Positions 47,183-57,872 of a stretch of 64,000 nt of DNA are shown in pieces (the stretch's first letter is position 1; every line of letters begins with the position of its first letter). Origin of the DNA: Terebella lapidaria (Eukaryota; Annelida; Polychaeta; Terebellida; Terebellidae); the NCBI GenBank assembly GCA_949152475.1, contig OX424561.1, positions 24,174,481 through 24,238,480 of the forward strand, given 5' to 3'. Under the pieces are notes generated by a model that did no database searches, was not told the DNA's origin, and saw nothing but the letters and a program-made list of their open reading frames with translations. Made by a program: the position numbers and the translations under genes.

Positions 47183-48319
47183 ATGGCGTCTATTGACAAA
47201 AAACTCGACACTCTCTTAGAAAAAATTGACAATCTTCAAGCCACTGTGGATGAAAATGCTACCAAATTAACGGCGCTCCAAAACAAACTAACTGAAGTTG
47301 AATCGGAAAATACGATATTGAAACTGCAACTGAACGTTCTGAAACATAAACAAGAAATATTTGACAGTAGAGTGACGACACTGGAACAAGAGGACTGTAA
47401 GCGAAGCATCCAATTCCTTGGTGTCCCTGAGCAAAAAAATGAGAACGCAAAACAGCGTGTTACTTCAATCTTGAACTCTGTGGGGGTTCCGACTGACGAT
47501 AAGTCAATTCTGTCAGCGAATCGACTGGGGAGATACACCAAAAACAAAACACGACCGATAACAGTACGTTTTTCCCACCCGCACGATCGTAATTTTGCCT
47601 GGAAAACTCGTGACAAGCTGTCCGATCCGATTCGTATGAGGCAGCTCTTCCCACCGGCTGTACAGACCAAACGGAGAGTCCTCCAGCAAATCGTCAATCT
47701 CGCCTACACTCTGGATGATTTCAAGGAAGATACCTACCTTGTACAGGACCGCTTGCTCGTTAAGGGTCATACTTATACGATTGCAACCCTCCATCTACTT
47801 CCAGAGGCGCTACAAAAAGTAATCGGATGTACTGCAGATGAGGACCTATTGTACGTCTACGGGGTTCAAAGTCCATTCTCCAATTTCTATCCTGCTGACT
47901 TCGTCGTTGACGGAATTCAGTACAACTGTGCGGAGCAGGCGTACTTCCATAAGAAGTCTGTATATTACGGTGAAGCTACGTGCGGGGCTCGGATCCTAGC
48001 GGAGACCCAACCTGCGATCCAGAAACAAATCGGCGAATCGTTTGGGAAGCGAGACTGGGGGAACCCGATAAAGGCACTCACGTCCATGTCTTCTATCGTC
48101 CTGGAGAAGTTCCGGCAGAGCAAATATCTCTCGCGAATCCTTCTGGAGACCGGTGATAGGTCCCTGGTCGAAAGCAATCCTTTTGACTCGTACTGGGGAA
48201 CTGGTATAAGTGCGACGGATGCCATCCACCGAGGAAACACCTGGCCAGGGACTAATGTGATGGGCGACATCTTACGTGATGTTCGTAAGGCGATCCAACC
48301 CGTATCTGATTCCAAGTAA
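47183..48319 (+). CDS. LINE ORF1: coiled coil, RRM-like and CTD-like regions fused to a NADAR domain
   Basis: 378 residues. 1-72 is a heptad-rich coiled coil, probably for oligomerisation. 73-145 resembles the RRM of L1-type ORF1p (SIQFLGVPE, RPITVRF, KTRDKL) and 148-200 its C-terminal domain, so RNA binding and particle formation are expected. 222-372 is a NADAR (YbiA-like) domain: SPFSNFYP (230-237), C-A-E-Q-A-Y with Glu251, LEKFRQSKYLSRILLETGD (307-325), LVESNPFDSYWGTG (328-341) and GTNVMGDILRDVR (356-368). NADAR proteins act on ADP-ribose-linked substrates; some remove ADP-ribose from guanosine. The motif set looks complete, but activity is an inference. The stop TAA abuts the next ATG in the same frame. 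Confidence 0.9.
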   Translation: MASIDKKLDTLLEKIDNLQATVDENATKLTALQNKLTEVESENTILKLQLNVLKHKQEIFDSRVTTLEQEDCKRSIQFLGVPEQKNENAKQRVTSILNSVGVPTDDKSILSANRLGRYTKNKTRPITVRFSHPHDRNFAWKTRDKLSDPIRMRQLFPPAVQTKRRVLQQIVNLAYTLDDFKEDTYLVQDRLLVKGHTYTIATLHLLPEALQKVIGCTADEDLLYVYGVQSPFSNFYPADFVVDGIQYNCAEQAYFHKKSVYYGEATCGARILAETQPAIQKQIGESFGKRDWGNPIKALTSMSSIVLEKFRQSKYLSRILLETGDRSLVESNPFDSYWGTGISATDAIHRGNTWPGTNVMGDILRDVRKAIQPVSDSK

Positions 48320-48925
48320 ATGTCGTCAGAATCATCCATCATGTCTTCCAGACTCGTCATCGCCTCATCTCTTGTGAAAGATATTAAGTATATTAACGAT
48401 ACGGATATCTACTCTTTAAGAGGTGCGAGAGTCGAGGATGTCACGAATGTAGTGGCCAAAAGACATAATATCACTCAGCAATATGACGCAATATTTCTCC
48501 TGTGTGGAGGGAACAATATTGAAACTGACTCTCCAATGGATATTGTGTGTAAACTGCACGATTTAGCTAACCTAATCTTATCAATTAACCCACAATGTGT
48601 AGTCGTGATCTCATGTCTGATTCCTAGGCCTAGAATTGATGATCTGCGTAAAGAAAAGTTTTTGGAAACAAATAGGTTGATCAAAACAGAATGCGCCACC
48701 TGGGGCAAACATATTATGTCTGTCGCCACATACAAATTGTTCACTTCCGGTGGTAAAATTGACGAAAGATATTACTGTGCTGATGGAGTACATCTTAATT
48801 CAGATGGTAGCAAAAGGTTGAAGCAGCACATTTGTCAGGCGCTATCCAAGTTTGCCTTTAAAGCCCGTCGATTTGTCCACGGTGAAACGCACTGTTTCCC
48901 CAGACGTGAGTTGTCAAGGTTTTAA
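48320..48925 (+). CDS. LINE SGNH/GDSL-type hydrolase ORF
   Basis: 201 residues. The block I-like region is V-I-A-S-S-L with Ser16/Ser17 as candidate nucleophile. The block III-like region is C-G-G-N-N (62-66). The block V-like region is C-A-D-G-V-H-L-N, with Asp155 and His158 as the catalytic pair. Esterase domains of this type are known in ORF1 of CR1-like LINEs. The ATG follows the TAA of the NADAR ORF with no gap and in the same frame. The region may therefore be made by reinitiation or readthrough, or the stop may be a mutation in a single larger ORF1. The last 30 residues are basic. Confidence 0.82.
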   Translation: MSSESSIMSSRLVIASSLVKDIKYINDTDIYSLRGARVEDVTNVVAKRHNITQQYDAIFLLCGGNNIETDSPMDIVCKLHDLANLILSINPQCVVVISCLIPRPRIDDLRKEKFLETNRLIKTECATWGKHIMSVATYKLFTSGGKIDERYYCADGVHLNSDGSKRLKQHICQALSKFAFKARRFVHGETHCFPRRELSRF

Positions 48926-49841
48926 ATTAATACAACTTACTTTAAACATTCTGTGTGTAAATGCAACAGACGGTTCTCCACTAATTTCAATAATATCTCC
49001 ATTATCGCCTCATGTATACATGAACATGTGGTACTTATTGGTGTTGATAGATAACGTTACTGTAGGAGAAATATCACTGGCAGTAGGATAAGACTGAATG
49101 AGTACGTGTATCCGAAATCATTCCGATTTCGTGCTGGAAAGATATATTTCTGGATTATAAATGGTGTGTGAATATATTGTACTAGTACTGTACGAGTGTA
49201 TATAGTAGGTTGTATACCCATACCTAACCCATGTCCGTTCACAGTATTATTAACATGAGCACACATGTAGTGGTGTCCACAGTTCTCCTGAGGTGCTTGC
49301 TCTTGTTGCTTGAACATGAGGCTGCCCAGCCTGGCATGTTGGTTGCATGAGTGGGTATCAATGAAGAAAATTGTGAGCAGTGACCATTCTAATCGACTTC
49401 CGTGTAATCTAATGGCGCTTTTTCATGCTACTTGAACATGGGGCTGTCCAGCCCGGCATGTTAGTGGCCTATACAAACGTCAAACTATAACCGGTATTAC
49501 TGTGTTATACATACATCATCAACGATGACAAGCATTATTATGGTCACTGAGTTGTATATTTACCTGATAGTATATATTGTGTTTCTACGGTTGTCGGTGT
49601 GTCAAAAGTGTATGTTACAATTGCAAAGGCTTATGTTTTGTCAGTTATTTATGGTGCTCAGCTTGTTTTGACATCTATCCACGCGCAATATGTTAAATGT
49701 ATTTCTATATAATCAACTGAAATCCTCAAGCAACATGGTGTAACTTGTAATCACGCTAAAAGGGCGCGTTTTTCGTTTCTCCTTTCCGTTTTTGTAATTT
49801 TGTGAATGCATGTAAGCTTGTCAGTTAGTGTGTGAATCAGT
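48926..49841 (+). other. LINE inter-ORF region
   Basis: No open frame of note. A 37-bp sequence containing CTTGAACATG, GGCTG-CC-CAGCC and GGCATGTT occurs twice (49309-49345 and 49431-49467) with a 122-bp period. Each copy holds a short GC-rich inverted repeat, so it may be structured RNA. It could be a leader for the downstream ORF, but the function is unknown. Confidence 0.5.
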
Positions 49842-52800
49842 ATGTGTGACTTGATGCAATACCGACTATTTGTTGGACTTTTTCTTTGTATGATACGGGG
49901 AAACGCGAGAACATTTCGATCTGAGAAATTTTTCTGGTGCTTTATCTATCTGAACTATATCTTTAATATATATGTTTTACCGATCATAATTAGCACTTGT
50001 GGAGATGTAGAATCAAACCCAGGGCCTAACCTTGAGCAGAAAATAGTTATTGGTCATCTGAACGCGCGCAGCCTCCTGGCCCAAGGTCTTGATCGCTCTG
50101 TTTCGAAAATCGATGAAATAAAATCGTTTGTATTGTTGAATAACTTGTCAATATTAGCTGTGAGCGAAACCTGGCTTGACGGTTCAATTGAGAATGACGC
50201 TCTTACCTTTACCGGCTATTCGCAAGTCATACGTCGGGACCGAAATAGACGTGGCGGTGGTCTCTGTGTTTTTATTAAAGACGAATGTCCAGCAAAGCGT
50301 CGACTGCAGTTCGAACCTACAGATAGTGAGACTGTGTGTGTAGAACTGCAGTTAAAAAATGCTAAATTCTAAATTTACTTTCGCTACAAACCCCCCTCAT
50401 ATAACACGGCAGATTTTTTAAGTGGCCTTGAACGTTCGATTTCCAAAGTGAATGGTTACACATCATTGATGTTTATGGGAGATTTCAATTGTAAGCACTC
50501 TTCTTTCTGTCCACATGATCAAAACACGCCAGAAGGTGCACTATTGAAGCAATTTTTCGACTCTCTCGGATGTTCGCAGTTCATACATGAACCCACTCGA
50601 TTTCATGGCACAAATCAATCGTGCCTAGATTTGTTTTTTTGCAACAACCCATCACTGATTTGCAATCAAGTGGTGCATCCTCTGATAAATAACTGTGACC
50701 ATGCCCCAGTCTCTATTACTTTGACCAGCAAAGTCAATTATGTACATGCTTTTCAACGAAATGTTTGGAATTTTAGTCGTGGAGATTTCAACATGCTAAG
50801 AAATCTCTTGACCGCTTCACGCTGGGACAGCGTGTTTTCGAAAGATAATGTGAATGATTGTGTTGTCGAGTTCATGTCAATACTGAAGGAACTCTCTGAA
50901 TTTTGTATCCCTCATTATACAACTACTATTCGTCCACAAGATAAGCCCTTTATGAATGGGGAGCTTAGAAATCTAATGCGTAAGCGTGACCGATTACATA
51001 AAATATTTAAGCATGTTCCCAATGACTATAATAGGTTGAAATACAACGCGTCTAGAAACGAAGTAGTAAACTGCTTGCGAAAAACAAAACTGGAATTCGA
51101 ATCGGCGAGTTTACTTAATCTTCAAAGAGAAAAAGCTAAATCTAACCCTAAATCATACTGGAAATCCCTGCGATCATTCTTTCGACAGAATTGCGCACCC
51201 ACGAATGCACCCCTTTTCTTTAGTAATGCAATCATTGTTGATCCGATGGAAAAGGCCGAGCTATTTAACGATTATTTTGTGCGTCAAACATACCTGGAAG
51301 ATTCAGATGTCTTGCTTCCGGATCATATTTCCCCTAATTCGCAATCATCTCTTGATGTCCCTTGCATCAAAGAAATTGATGTTTACAAGATATTATACAA
51401 TTTGGACACCAGCAAGGCCACGGGCCCCGACGAGATTGGTAATCTCATATTGAAAGAAGTAGCTTACCCAATTGCGAAACCATTGTGTCGTATTTTCAAT
51501 ATGAGTCTACAGAAAGGAATATATCCTGATGTATGGAAAATTGCCCAAGTGATCCATCTGCACAAAAAATGTAGCATTAATTTGTGTGAAAATTTTCGCC
51601 CAATATCCTTATTATGCTGTGTATCCAAGGTTTTTGAGAGGTTAATACATAACCATGTGTATGAATATCTGTCACAATTTAAACTGCTGACGAGTTTTCA
51701 ATCAGGATTTTGTCCAGGAGACTCGACTGTGAGGCAGATCGTATCTATATGTCATAAAATTTACACCAGTCTCGACAATGGAGACGAAGTTATCTCCGTC
51801 TTTCTTGACTTTCGCAAAGCTTTCGATACGGTTTGGCATCGGGGATTACTTTGGAAAATGAAGAAGTTGGGGATATGCAATCATTTATTGCAATGGTTCC
51901 AAAGCTATCTATCCAACAGGTATCAATATGTCGCTCTCCAAGGCAAGTTTTCGTCACTAAGGCCAATTAATGCTGGTGTTCCACAGGGGTCAGTACTTGG
52001 TCCTCTTCTGTTCTTGATATTTATCAATGATATATGCGAAGGTATTTCTTCTAATATCCAGCTCTATGCTGATGACACCTCCCTTTTTAGAGCAGTAAAA
52101 AAGGGCAACATGATTAGAGCAGTGAACGACATGAATAAAGATCTTGATAAAATCTGCAAATGGTGCGCTCAGTGGCTCTTGCAGTTAAACACAGACAAAA
52201 GCATTGTCTTATTAATTTCCCGAAAGCTGACACCCACGCCCTTATTGCCCGTCCGAATTGGGAGCTCAATCCTGACCCAAACTGAAACGCATAAGCATCT
52301 TGGACTCACGATCAACTCTCGTTTCACTTGGTCTGATCATATCGCATGTATTCTGAGCAAGTCAAACAAACGTCTAAACATGCTTCAGTCATTGAAAAAG
52401 AGTCTTCCGCGTTCTTCTCTCGAGACATTGTATAAGTCTTACATCAGACCACTTCTGGAATATGCTGACATTGTTTGGGACAATTGTAGTTTAGCACTTC
52501 AAAAGTCTATCGAAGACATTCAATTAAGGGCAGCTCGGATAGTCACGGGGGCGAAGCGTCGAACGTCACATGAATCTCTTTACAAAGAACTTGGTTGGGA
52601 AAAGATGTCTAAACGACGGAACTCGCATAAATTGATCTTTCTTCATGAACTACAACTGAAGAAGGCCCCCAAACACCTGTTCGATATTCTTCCCACTGTA
52701 ACTAATACCACTCGTCCGCTTAGAAATTCCACTTTGCCTCAATTCCACTTCAAGACGGATTTATTTCGCAAGTCCACCTTACCCTCATCTATAGCGTTGT

Positions 52801-53240
52801 ACAACAGGCTGGATCAATCCTACAAATCTAGAACAAGTATATCAGCTTTTAAGAGTGCAATGAAAAGTACGAATGTGGACTCGAAACAAGAATTATATAA
52901 CCTCGGAACTCGTTACTTGCAGATATTAACCGCACAAATACGAATGAACTTCTCCGATCTGAAATATGATTTATTCTCTAAAGGCTGCATCGATAACGGT
53001 ACGTGTTTTTGCAATCAAGCCATGGAGACCAGTTATCACTATTTCTTTGAATGTGAGCTATATGAGAGCGAAAGGCACACTCTATTTGATACTTTATACG
53101 ACTGTCTTGAAAATGATGATGTGGAGTTCACAGTGGATACTCTGGTGTCAGGCTCACCTATATTGTCTCTTGATATGAACAAAATAATCCTCTATGCTAC
53201 ACATAATTTCATTCTATCATCGAAGAGATTTCTAAAGTAA
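49842..53240 (+). pseudogene. LINE ORF2: 2A peptide, APE endonuclease, reverse transcriptase; one in-frame stop
   Basis: ATG 49842 opens a frame that continues to 53240 except for a single TAA at 50370-50372 inside the endonuclease; both sides are in the same frame. Residues 1-50 contain hydrophobic runs resembling a signal peptide, then a 2A motif (53-62). APE signatures are HLNARS (Asn74), SETWLDG (Glu109), then GDFN and CDHAPVS in the second part. RT blocks are FLDFRKAFDTVWH, GVPQGSVLGPLLF and the Y-A-D-D active site at 52065-52076. The C-terminus has a C-x-C...H...C cluster near 53010-53055. Without the stop it would be a complete ORF2. I call it broken because the stop truncates the endonuclease. 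Confidence 0.9.
49998..50027 (+). other. 2A ribosome-skipping motif in LINE ORF2
   Basis: Residues C-G-D-V-E-S-N-P-G-P match the 2A consensus D-V/I-E-x-N-P-G-P exactly. Skipping is expected between Gly61 and Pro62, releasing a hydrophobic 61-residue leader from the endonuclease-RT. Such 2A sequences are known in APE-type LINEs of several invertebrates. Confidence 0.9.
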
Positions 53241-53436
53241 ATGTTCTCCGTTTCCTCGAATCGTTTGTATCGCGTATATACATGTTATTTGATTGGTGTT
53301 GCATTTATGTATCGCATTGTAAAGTACTGATGTGTATGAATGTGTGTGTGTGTATGTGTGTGTGTGCAGGGGTATGTGTGTACTGTATTTTGAAAAGCCG
53401 CATCATTAGCCAATTGTGCTATTTGGCAATTCATTC

Positions 53437-53442
53437 AATAAA
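53437..53442 (+). terminator. LINE poly(A) signal
   Basis: AATAAA lies 12 bp before the 3' end of the element, as expected for the retrotransposed transcript. Confidence 0.65.
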
Positions 53443-53466
53443 ATATGTTTAAACCAATATATACAG

Positions 53467-53625
53467 CCAATATTATGCCATTTATTACTGTATTGAACAG
53501 ACATAGAAGCGCGGGTAAATAAACTCCTAAAAATGTCCAACATCGTGGATTTACCATAAATTTGTAGTTACAACGAAAAATACCAAACTTTTAGAGAATT
53601 ACTGTATAAGGGATAAATAAAAGGT
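53467..53625. other. 3' flank of the second DUF268 copy
   Basis: This resumes the duplicated locus immediately after the LINE target duplication and matches 42170-42330. Confidence 0.7.
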
Positions 53626-55892
53626 CTAGTTACCAGGGCATTGTGTATGTTCTATTTGTTCCCAGTTTGCTAGCACATGCTGTAGGCGTTTTGACCCGTA
53701 CACTCGGTGAGCGTTCCATACGATAAAGCTGGAATCATCACTTGATACAGGTAACCCAAGCACGGAAATACCGCCGGGTTTGAGCACGCACCAGACTTGA
53801 GCTACAGCCTCCATGTCCCCGTACGGATTCATGGGGTCGCCATATCTACCCAAACCGGAGTGCTCAATGGAAGAAAACGATACCGCAAATGAGATGTCAT
53901 GGACTGAACCCGCTAGGAACATTTCGGCAAAGTCATACGGATTGCTGATTGTTAGCTTCGGGTGATGTACTCTTAGATTCCCATACTCCAGAGTCAAGAC
54001 ATGCGTCGCTTTGTGCATTACTAGCAAAGACTCTAACCATGGCTTATTTGTCCCTATGACGAGTGTGTTCGCACCATAAATCTCTCTTCTGTACTCTGCT
54101 AACATATTCATAACACATCCATCAAAATCTACTGTATTTGTGGTAATAGATTGATACCTACATTCATACCACTGAGTCGGTATCACTGCTGGCGGACGTT
54201 AAATCTGTCCCCGAGGATACCATCAACTCAGTAGCCTTCTGGCTATTGATTAGGTACTTATGTACTTGTCATATATCTGTTCCATGGGGTTTGTTTCGGA
54301 ATTCTAAAATATTTTCATAGGTTGTTGGGCAGTTGTATACTAATTCCATCAGGTGTACAGTAGAAACAACTACATTTAATACACTGTCTGCCCCTGATGA
54401 CGCCAGTGTGTCTTTGGATAAACTGTTTGGTCGGGCTTTGTTTCTATTGCAGAATGTTGTACTTTATGTTTGCTATTGGCATCTTCAAAATCTACTGTAT
54501 TTGTGGAAATAGATTGATACCTACATTCATACCACTGAGTCGGTATCACTGCTGGCGGACGTTAAATCTGTCCCCGAGGATACCATCCACTCAGTAGCCT
54601 TCTGGCTATTGATTAGGTACTTATGTACTTGTCATATATCTGTTCCATGGGGTTTTGTTTCGGATTTCTAAAATATTTTCATAGGTTGTTGGGCAGTTGT
54701 ATACTAATTCCATCAGGTGTACAGTAGAAACAACTACATTTAATACACTGTCTGCCCCTGATGACGCCGGTGTGTCTTTGGATAAACTGTTTGGTCGTGC
54801 TTTGTTTCTATTGCAGAATGTTGTACTTTATGTTTGCTATTGGCATCTTCAAAATCTACTGTATTTGTGGTAATAGATTGATACCTACATTCATACCACT
54901 GAGTCGGTATCACTGCTGGCGGACGTTAAATCTGTCCCCGAGGATACCATCAACTCAGTAGCCTTCTGGCTATTGATTAGGTACTTATGTACTTGTCATA
55001 TATCTGTTCCATGGGGTTTGTTTCGGATTTCTAAAATATTTTCATAGGTTGTTGAGCAGTTGTATACTAATTCCATCAGGTGTACAGTAGAAACAACTAC
55101 ATTTAATACACTGTCTGCCCCTGATGACGCCAGTGTGTCTTTGGATAAACTGTTTGGTCGGGCTTTGTTTCTATTGCAGAATGTTGTACTTTATGTTTGC
55201 TATTGGCATCTTCAAAATCTACTCTATTTGTGGTATAGATTGATACCTACATTCACCGTCGTCATATGAGTTGATATTTTCTCCCATTTTCGCCCTAGTA
55301 ATGTAATTTTGAATTTTGTCGCTATTTTGTGTGTCTCTGTGGGTTCTATTTGGTTTTGGAGCGCTTCCAAAATAACGAAAACCTTTGATTGGGCTTTCAC
55401 CAAACTGCTCGAATTCTTCTAGGAGTTCACCTGGTGGTTCACGTGGATTTGGCCGAATTACTGTTTGGTTTTTGTAGGCCATCCGTCGCATGATGTTTTC
55501 ACAGTTGATTCGTTTCTTCAGTGAAGGGTAATAGTTATCATCGCCATGAGTTCGTTCGACCTTATATGAACATATTTCACCACAAGGCGGATATGGATCT
55601 GGAATGGTTGGAAAAGTGCAAGCAGTTCACAACAAGATGCTCATGGAAACGAATATATTGCCAGATACATACATCTACCCCTACCTTGTTGTCGCCATGC
55701 TAAAATAGGGAGCCTGGAATCGGCGTTGTCAGGAATCGCTCTCAATCTATCCAGCAGAAATACCATCAACAACAGACTTGTTAGAAACAGGATCCATCTA
55801 CAGCTGTTATGGCCTGACTTTCTAAAGTGGGAGTCGGTATGTGACCTGTTGAAAGTAATAACACTCAGTTTCCACTGTTTGACTGATATCAT
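53626..55892 (-). pseudogene. DUF268 gene, second copy, disrupted
   Basis: Exon 1 (55892-55685) and the short intron are conserved with copy 1. Exon 2 starts normally and reads to about 55253, where a tandem array (54124-55252) interrupts it just after the residues ENINSYDDG. Coding similarity resumes at about 54123 and runs to 53626. A deletion of about 40 bp near 53634 removes the normal C-terminus. The remaining sequence is still highly similar to the intact copy, so duplication and inactivation are recent. No functional product is expected. Confidence 0.88.
54124..55252 (+). repeat. Tandem array, about 3.1 units of 363 bp, inside the DUF268 pseudogene
   Basis: The marker AAAATCTACT recurs at 54124, 54487, 54851 and 55213, giving periods of 363, 364 and 362 bp. 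It is homologous, in reverse orientation, to the array at 5670-6707. Both arrays stop at the same point in the unit (after TTGATAC[C/A]TACAT), while their other ends differ. Short open frames recur once per unit but are not evidence of coding. Confidence 0.88.
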
Positions 55893-57367
55893 TTACCACG
55901 AATTAACACTGAAAAAGATAATAATATTTGCTTGTTTGATATATATACTGCACAATATTATATGGAAGACATCAGGTAATCAAATATGATTACGTGATTG
56001 GAAAGTGTTCTAGAATGACATAAGTCGTTGTATTTGCATCATCAATAAATATTAGTTTTTGAATGTTTTGTTTTCAAAGGTAAAACTGATTTTAGCTGCA
56101 ATGTACAATTGTAAGATAATAAGATAGTGATTGTTGGTCAATGCATTTGTTTTGTTATTAGCTTTGTTATATTTATTCAAATTCAACATGATATCACCAC
56201 AAAAGGTCATCAAGTGTTTTATGTGCATTGCCAACATTTGCCAATATTTGGACACTCCAACGAATACATATGACACGAAATTCTCTGTCAGGGAATATTG
56301 GTTACGTCCAATTTAAGACAAAATCACAGAAAAAACTTCAACCAAATGGAAAACAGATCTTGCTCTTGCGACGAATATTATATTGCGCATTCAGAGTCAC
56401 ATCAGAAAGAATGTGATTCCATTGGATACTGAAAAAAATGAGTTTTTACAGTTCGACTTTCGGACGTAACTAGGACGCTAAGAGAAACTTTAGTTTGCTT
56501 TTTCTGATAAACTTCCATGCAAAAATAAGAAACAATCACTCCAAGTCCTTCATATGTCGGAGTTCTGTGTCAGTAATGCATCACTTTATATTAGTATAGG
56601 CCAGGGAGTCGTACAGCTGCGATTATTCATGCAGGACGTAACAAGACACATTTTTCTGTTTTGAATGTCCAGGATATTAACAATATTAGCACTTGCTCAC
56701 TAATTTCCTCACATATCTAAGAGAATACATGTCTATATTATTTTGAGATGCATTCCGTGGTATAATAGTAAGTATTATTTCTATAAATTGGAATAAAAAA
56801 TAATTGTGTCCATTGTTACGTCCAAACGAATTTTTAAAATTATTACCTAGGAAAATGTTCATAATTTGCAGACCGCGGGCTATCCTGGCTTGAAGTAGTG
56901 TTAATTCATTTCTGTATGGTTTATTTTACGTGTAAAAACTAGAAATGCCACAAATAATACAGACAGACCCCAAATTCTTCAGAAATTAACAGGTGTCACA
57001 TACACGATGACTGACATTACTGATCGTAAATCTGCGTTTTGAAGCTGTATTGAGACTCCGACACTTTGCGATGTGGTTTTATACACACCAGAATGTCGTG
57101 CAATAATTTGTGAGTCATTTTTCTTCTTTTTCAAACCTAATGTGAATATTATTGTCGTACTGCAAAAACTGAAATACTATTCACGAATCAAAACCAATTT
57201 TGGTTGATTTTTATCTCTTCGTGATCATTTTAAGAAAGGAGCATGTTTTACAATTCGACCTTTTGAGCGATTCAAGGTACATGAGCGTACATTCTGTTTA
57301 CACCGGTTGCAATATTCTTGTTTTCATTAATAAAGACGCAAGATAAGGACAAAGCATACACAACTAT
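55893..57367. other. Intergenic; start of it is duplicated 5' flank of the DUF268 copy
   Basis: 55893-56270 matches 43495-43863. 56271-57367 is AT-rich with no gene, repeat or RNA recognised. Confidence 0.55.
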
Positions 57368-57373
57368 TTTATT
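57368..57373 (-). terminator. Candidate poly(A) signal of the OTU gene
   Basis: AATAAA on the minus strand (plus-strand TTTATT), about 140 bp beyond the stop codon of the last exon at 57510. Confidence 0.45.
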
Positions 57374-57509
57374 CAATGAATTTTACATAACTCTTCTTCG
57401 AGTTTTCTTCAATCTTCAATCCACATCTGGCCAACTATTCAGATAAGGAATAAAATATATTAGGTATATAATACAACATATATTGCATGAGACAAAAGAT
57501 GCAAATCAG

Positions 57510-57710
57510 TCATTCCCAAAATGTGATTGAACTGAACCTGTAATATTCTCGTCTCCCTCTTTTGGTTGCTGTTGGTGGGGGCAGAGGCTGTAAGATATCA
57601 CCCCCGGGCACCAGGAAGGGCGCGTCCATCATAACCCAGGCAGTGCCCCACTTCTGTTTGACGCGTTTGTAAAAAAACAGCCAGTAATCTCCATCATGGT
57701 CAATTCCACT
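57510..57710 (-). CDS. Last coding exon of the transposase-like/OTU gene
   Basis: The acceptor CACTTTCAG|AG precedes the exon at 57710. The frame begins SGIDHDGDYWLFFYKRVKQ and ends with a stop at 57510. It is hydrophobic/aromatic then proline-rich and basic. It joins in phase to the 55-bp exon at 57818-57872. No domain recognised. Confidence 0.72.
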   Translation of the reverse strand, partial: SGIDHDGDYWLFFYKRVKQKWGTAWVMMDAPFLVPGGDILQPLPPPTATKRGRREYYRFSSITFWE

Positions 57711-57817
57711 CTGAAAGTGACATAATGGCAACATTAAGTACTCACCATAAAATATTAAGCAATCATCATGAATTCACCATGGTACGACAATCAAACATCA
57801 CCAGCATCTGAACTCAC

Positions 57818-57872
57818 CACAAGACCCGGCAATGTATTAGATCCATGTGAAACAAGAACATGAGTTCCATCT
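57818..57872 (-). CDS. Small internal exon of the transposase-like/OTU gene
   Basis: A 55-bp exon with acceptor TTTTTTTGCAG|AG and donor GTG|GTGAGT, encoding DGTHVLVSHGSNTLPGLV. Its phase (one base completing the codon from exon 58022, then 18 full codons) matches both neighbours, which is strong support for a real spliced gene. Confidence 0.75.

Larger units (their letters stand above)
46852..53454 (+). mobile_element. CR1/L2-group LINE with NADAR, SGNH and 2A modules (6.6 kb)
   Basis: It is flanked by the 12-bp target duplication CAATATATACAG (46840-46851 and 53455-53466). It holds, in order, a 330-bp 5' leader, ORF1 (coiled coil, RRM-like, NADAR), an SGNH-hydrolase ORF, a 0.9-kb inter-ORF region, an APE endonuclease-RT ORF, and a 3' UTR with a TG microsatellite and AATAAA. 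There is no long poly(A) tail. Only two in-frame stops separate it from a fully open element, so it inserted recently. The clade call rests on APE plus RT plus esterase-type ORF1 and should be checked by RT phylogeny. Confidence 0.93.

Noticed and set aside
53300..53375. TG-rich microsatellite as a separate repeat locus
   Set aside because: It is part of the LINE 3' UTR and needs no separate explanation.
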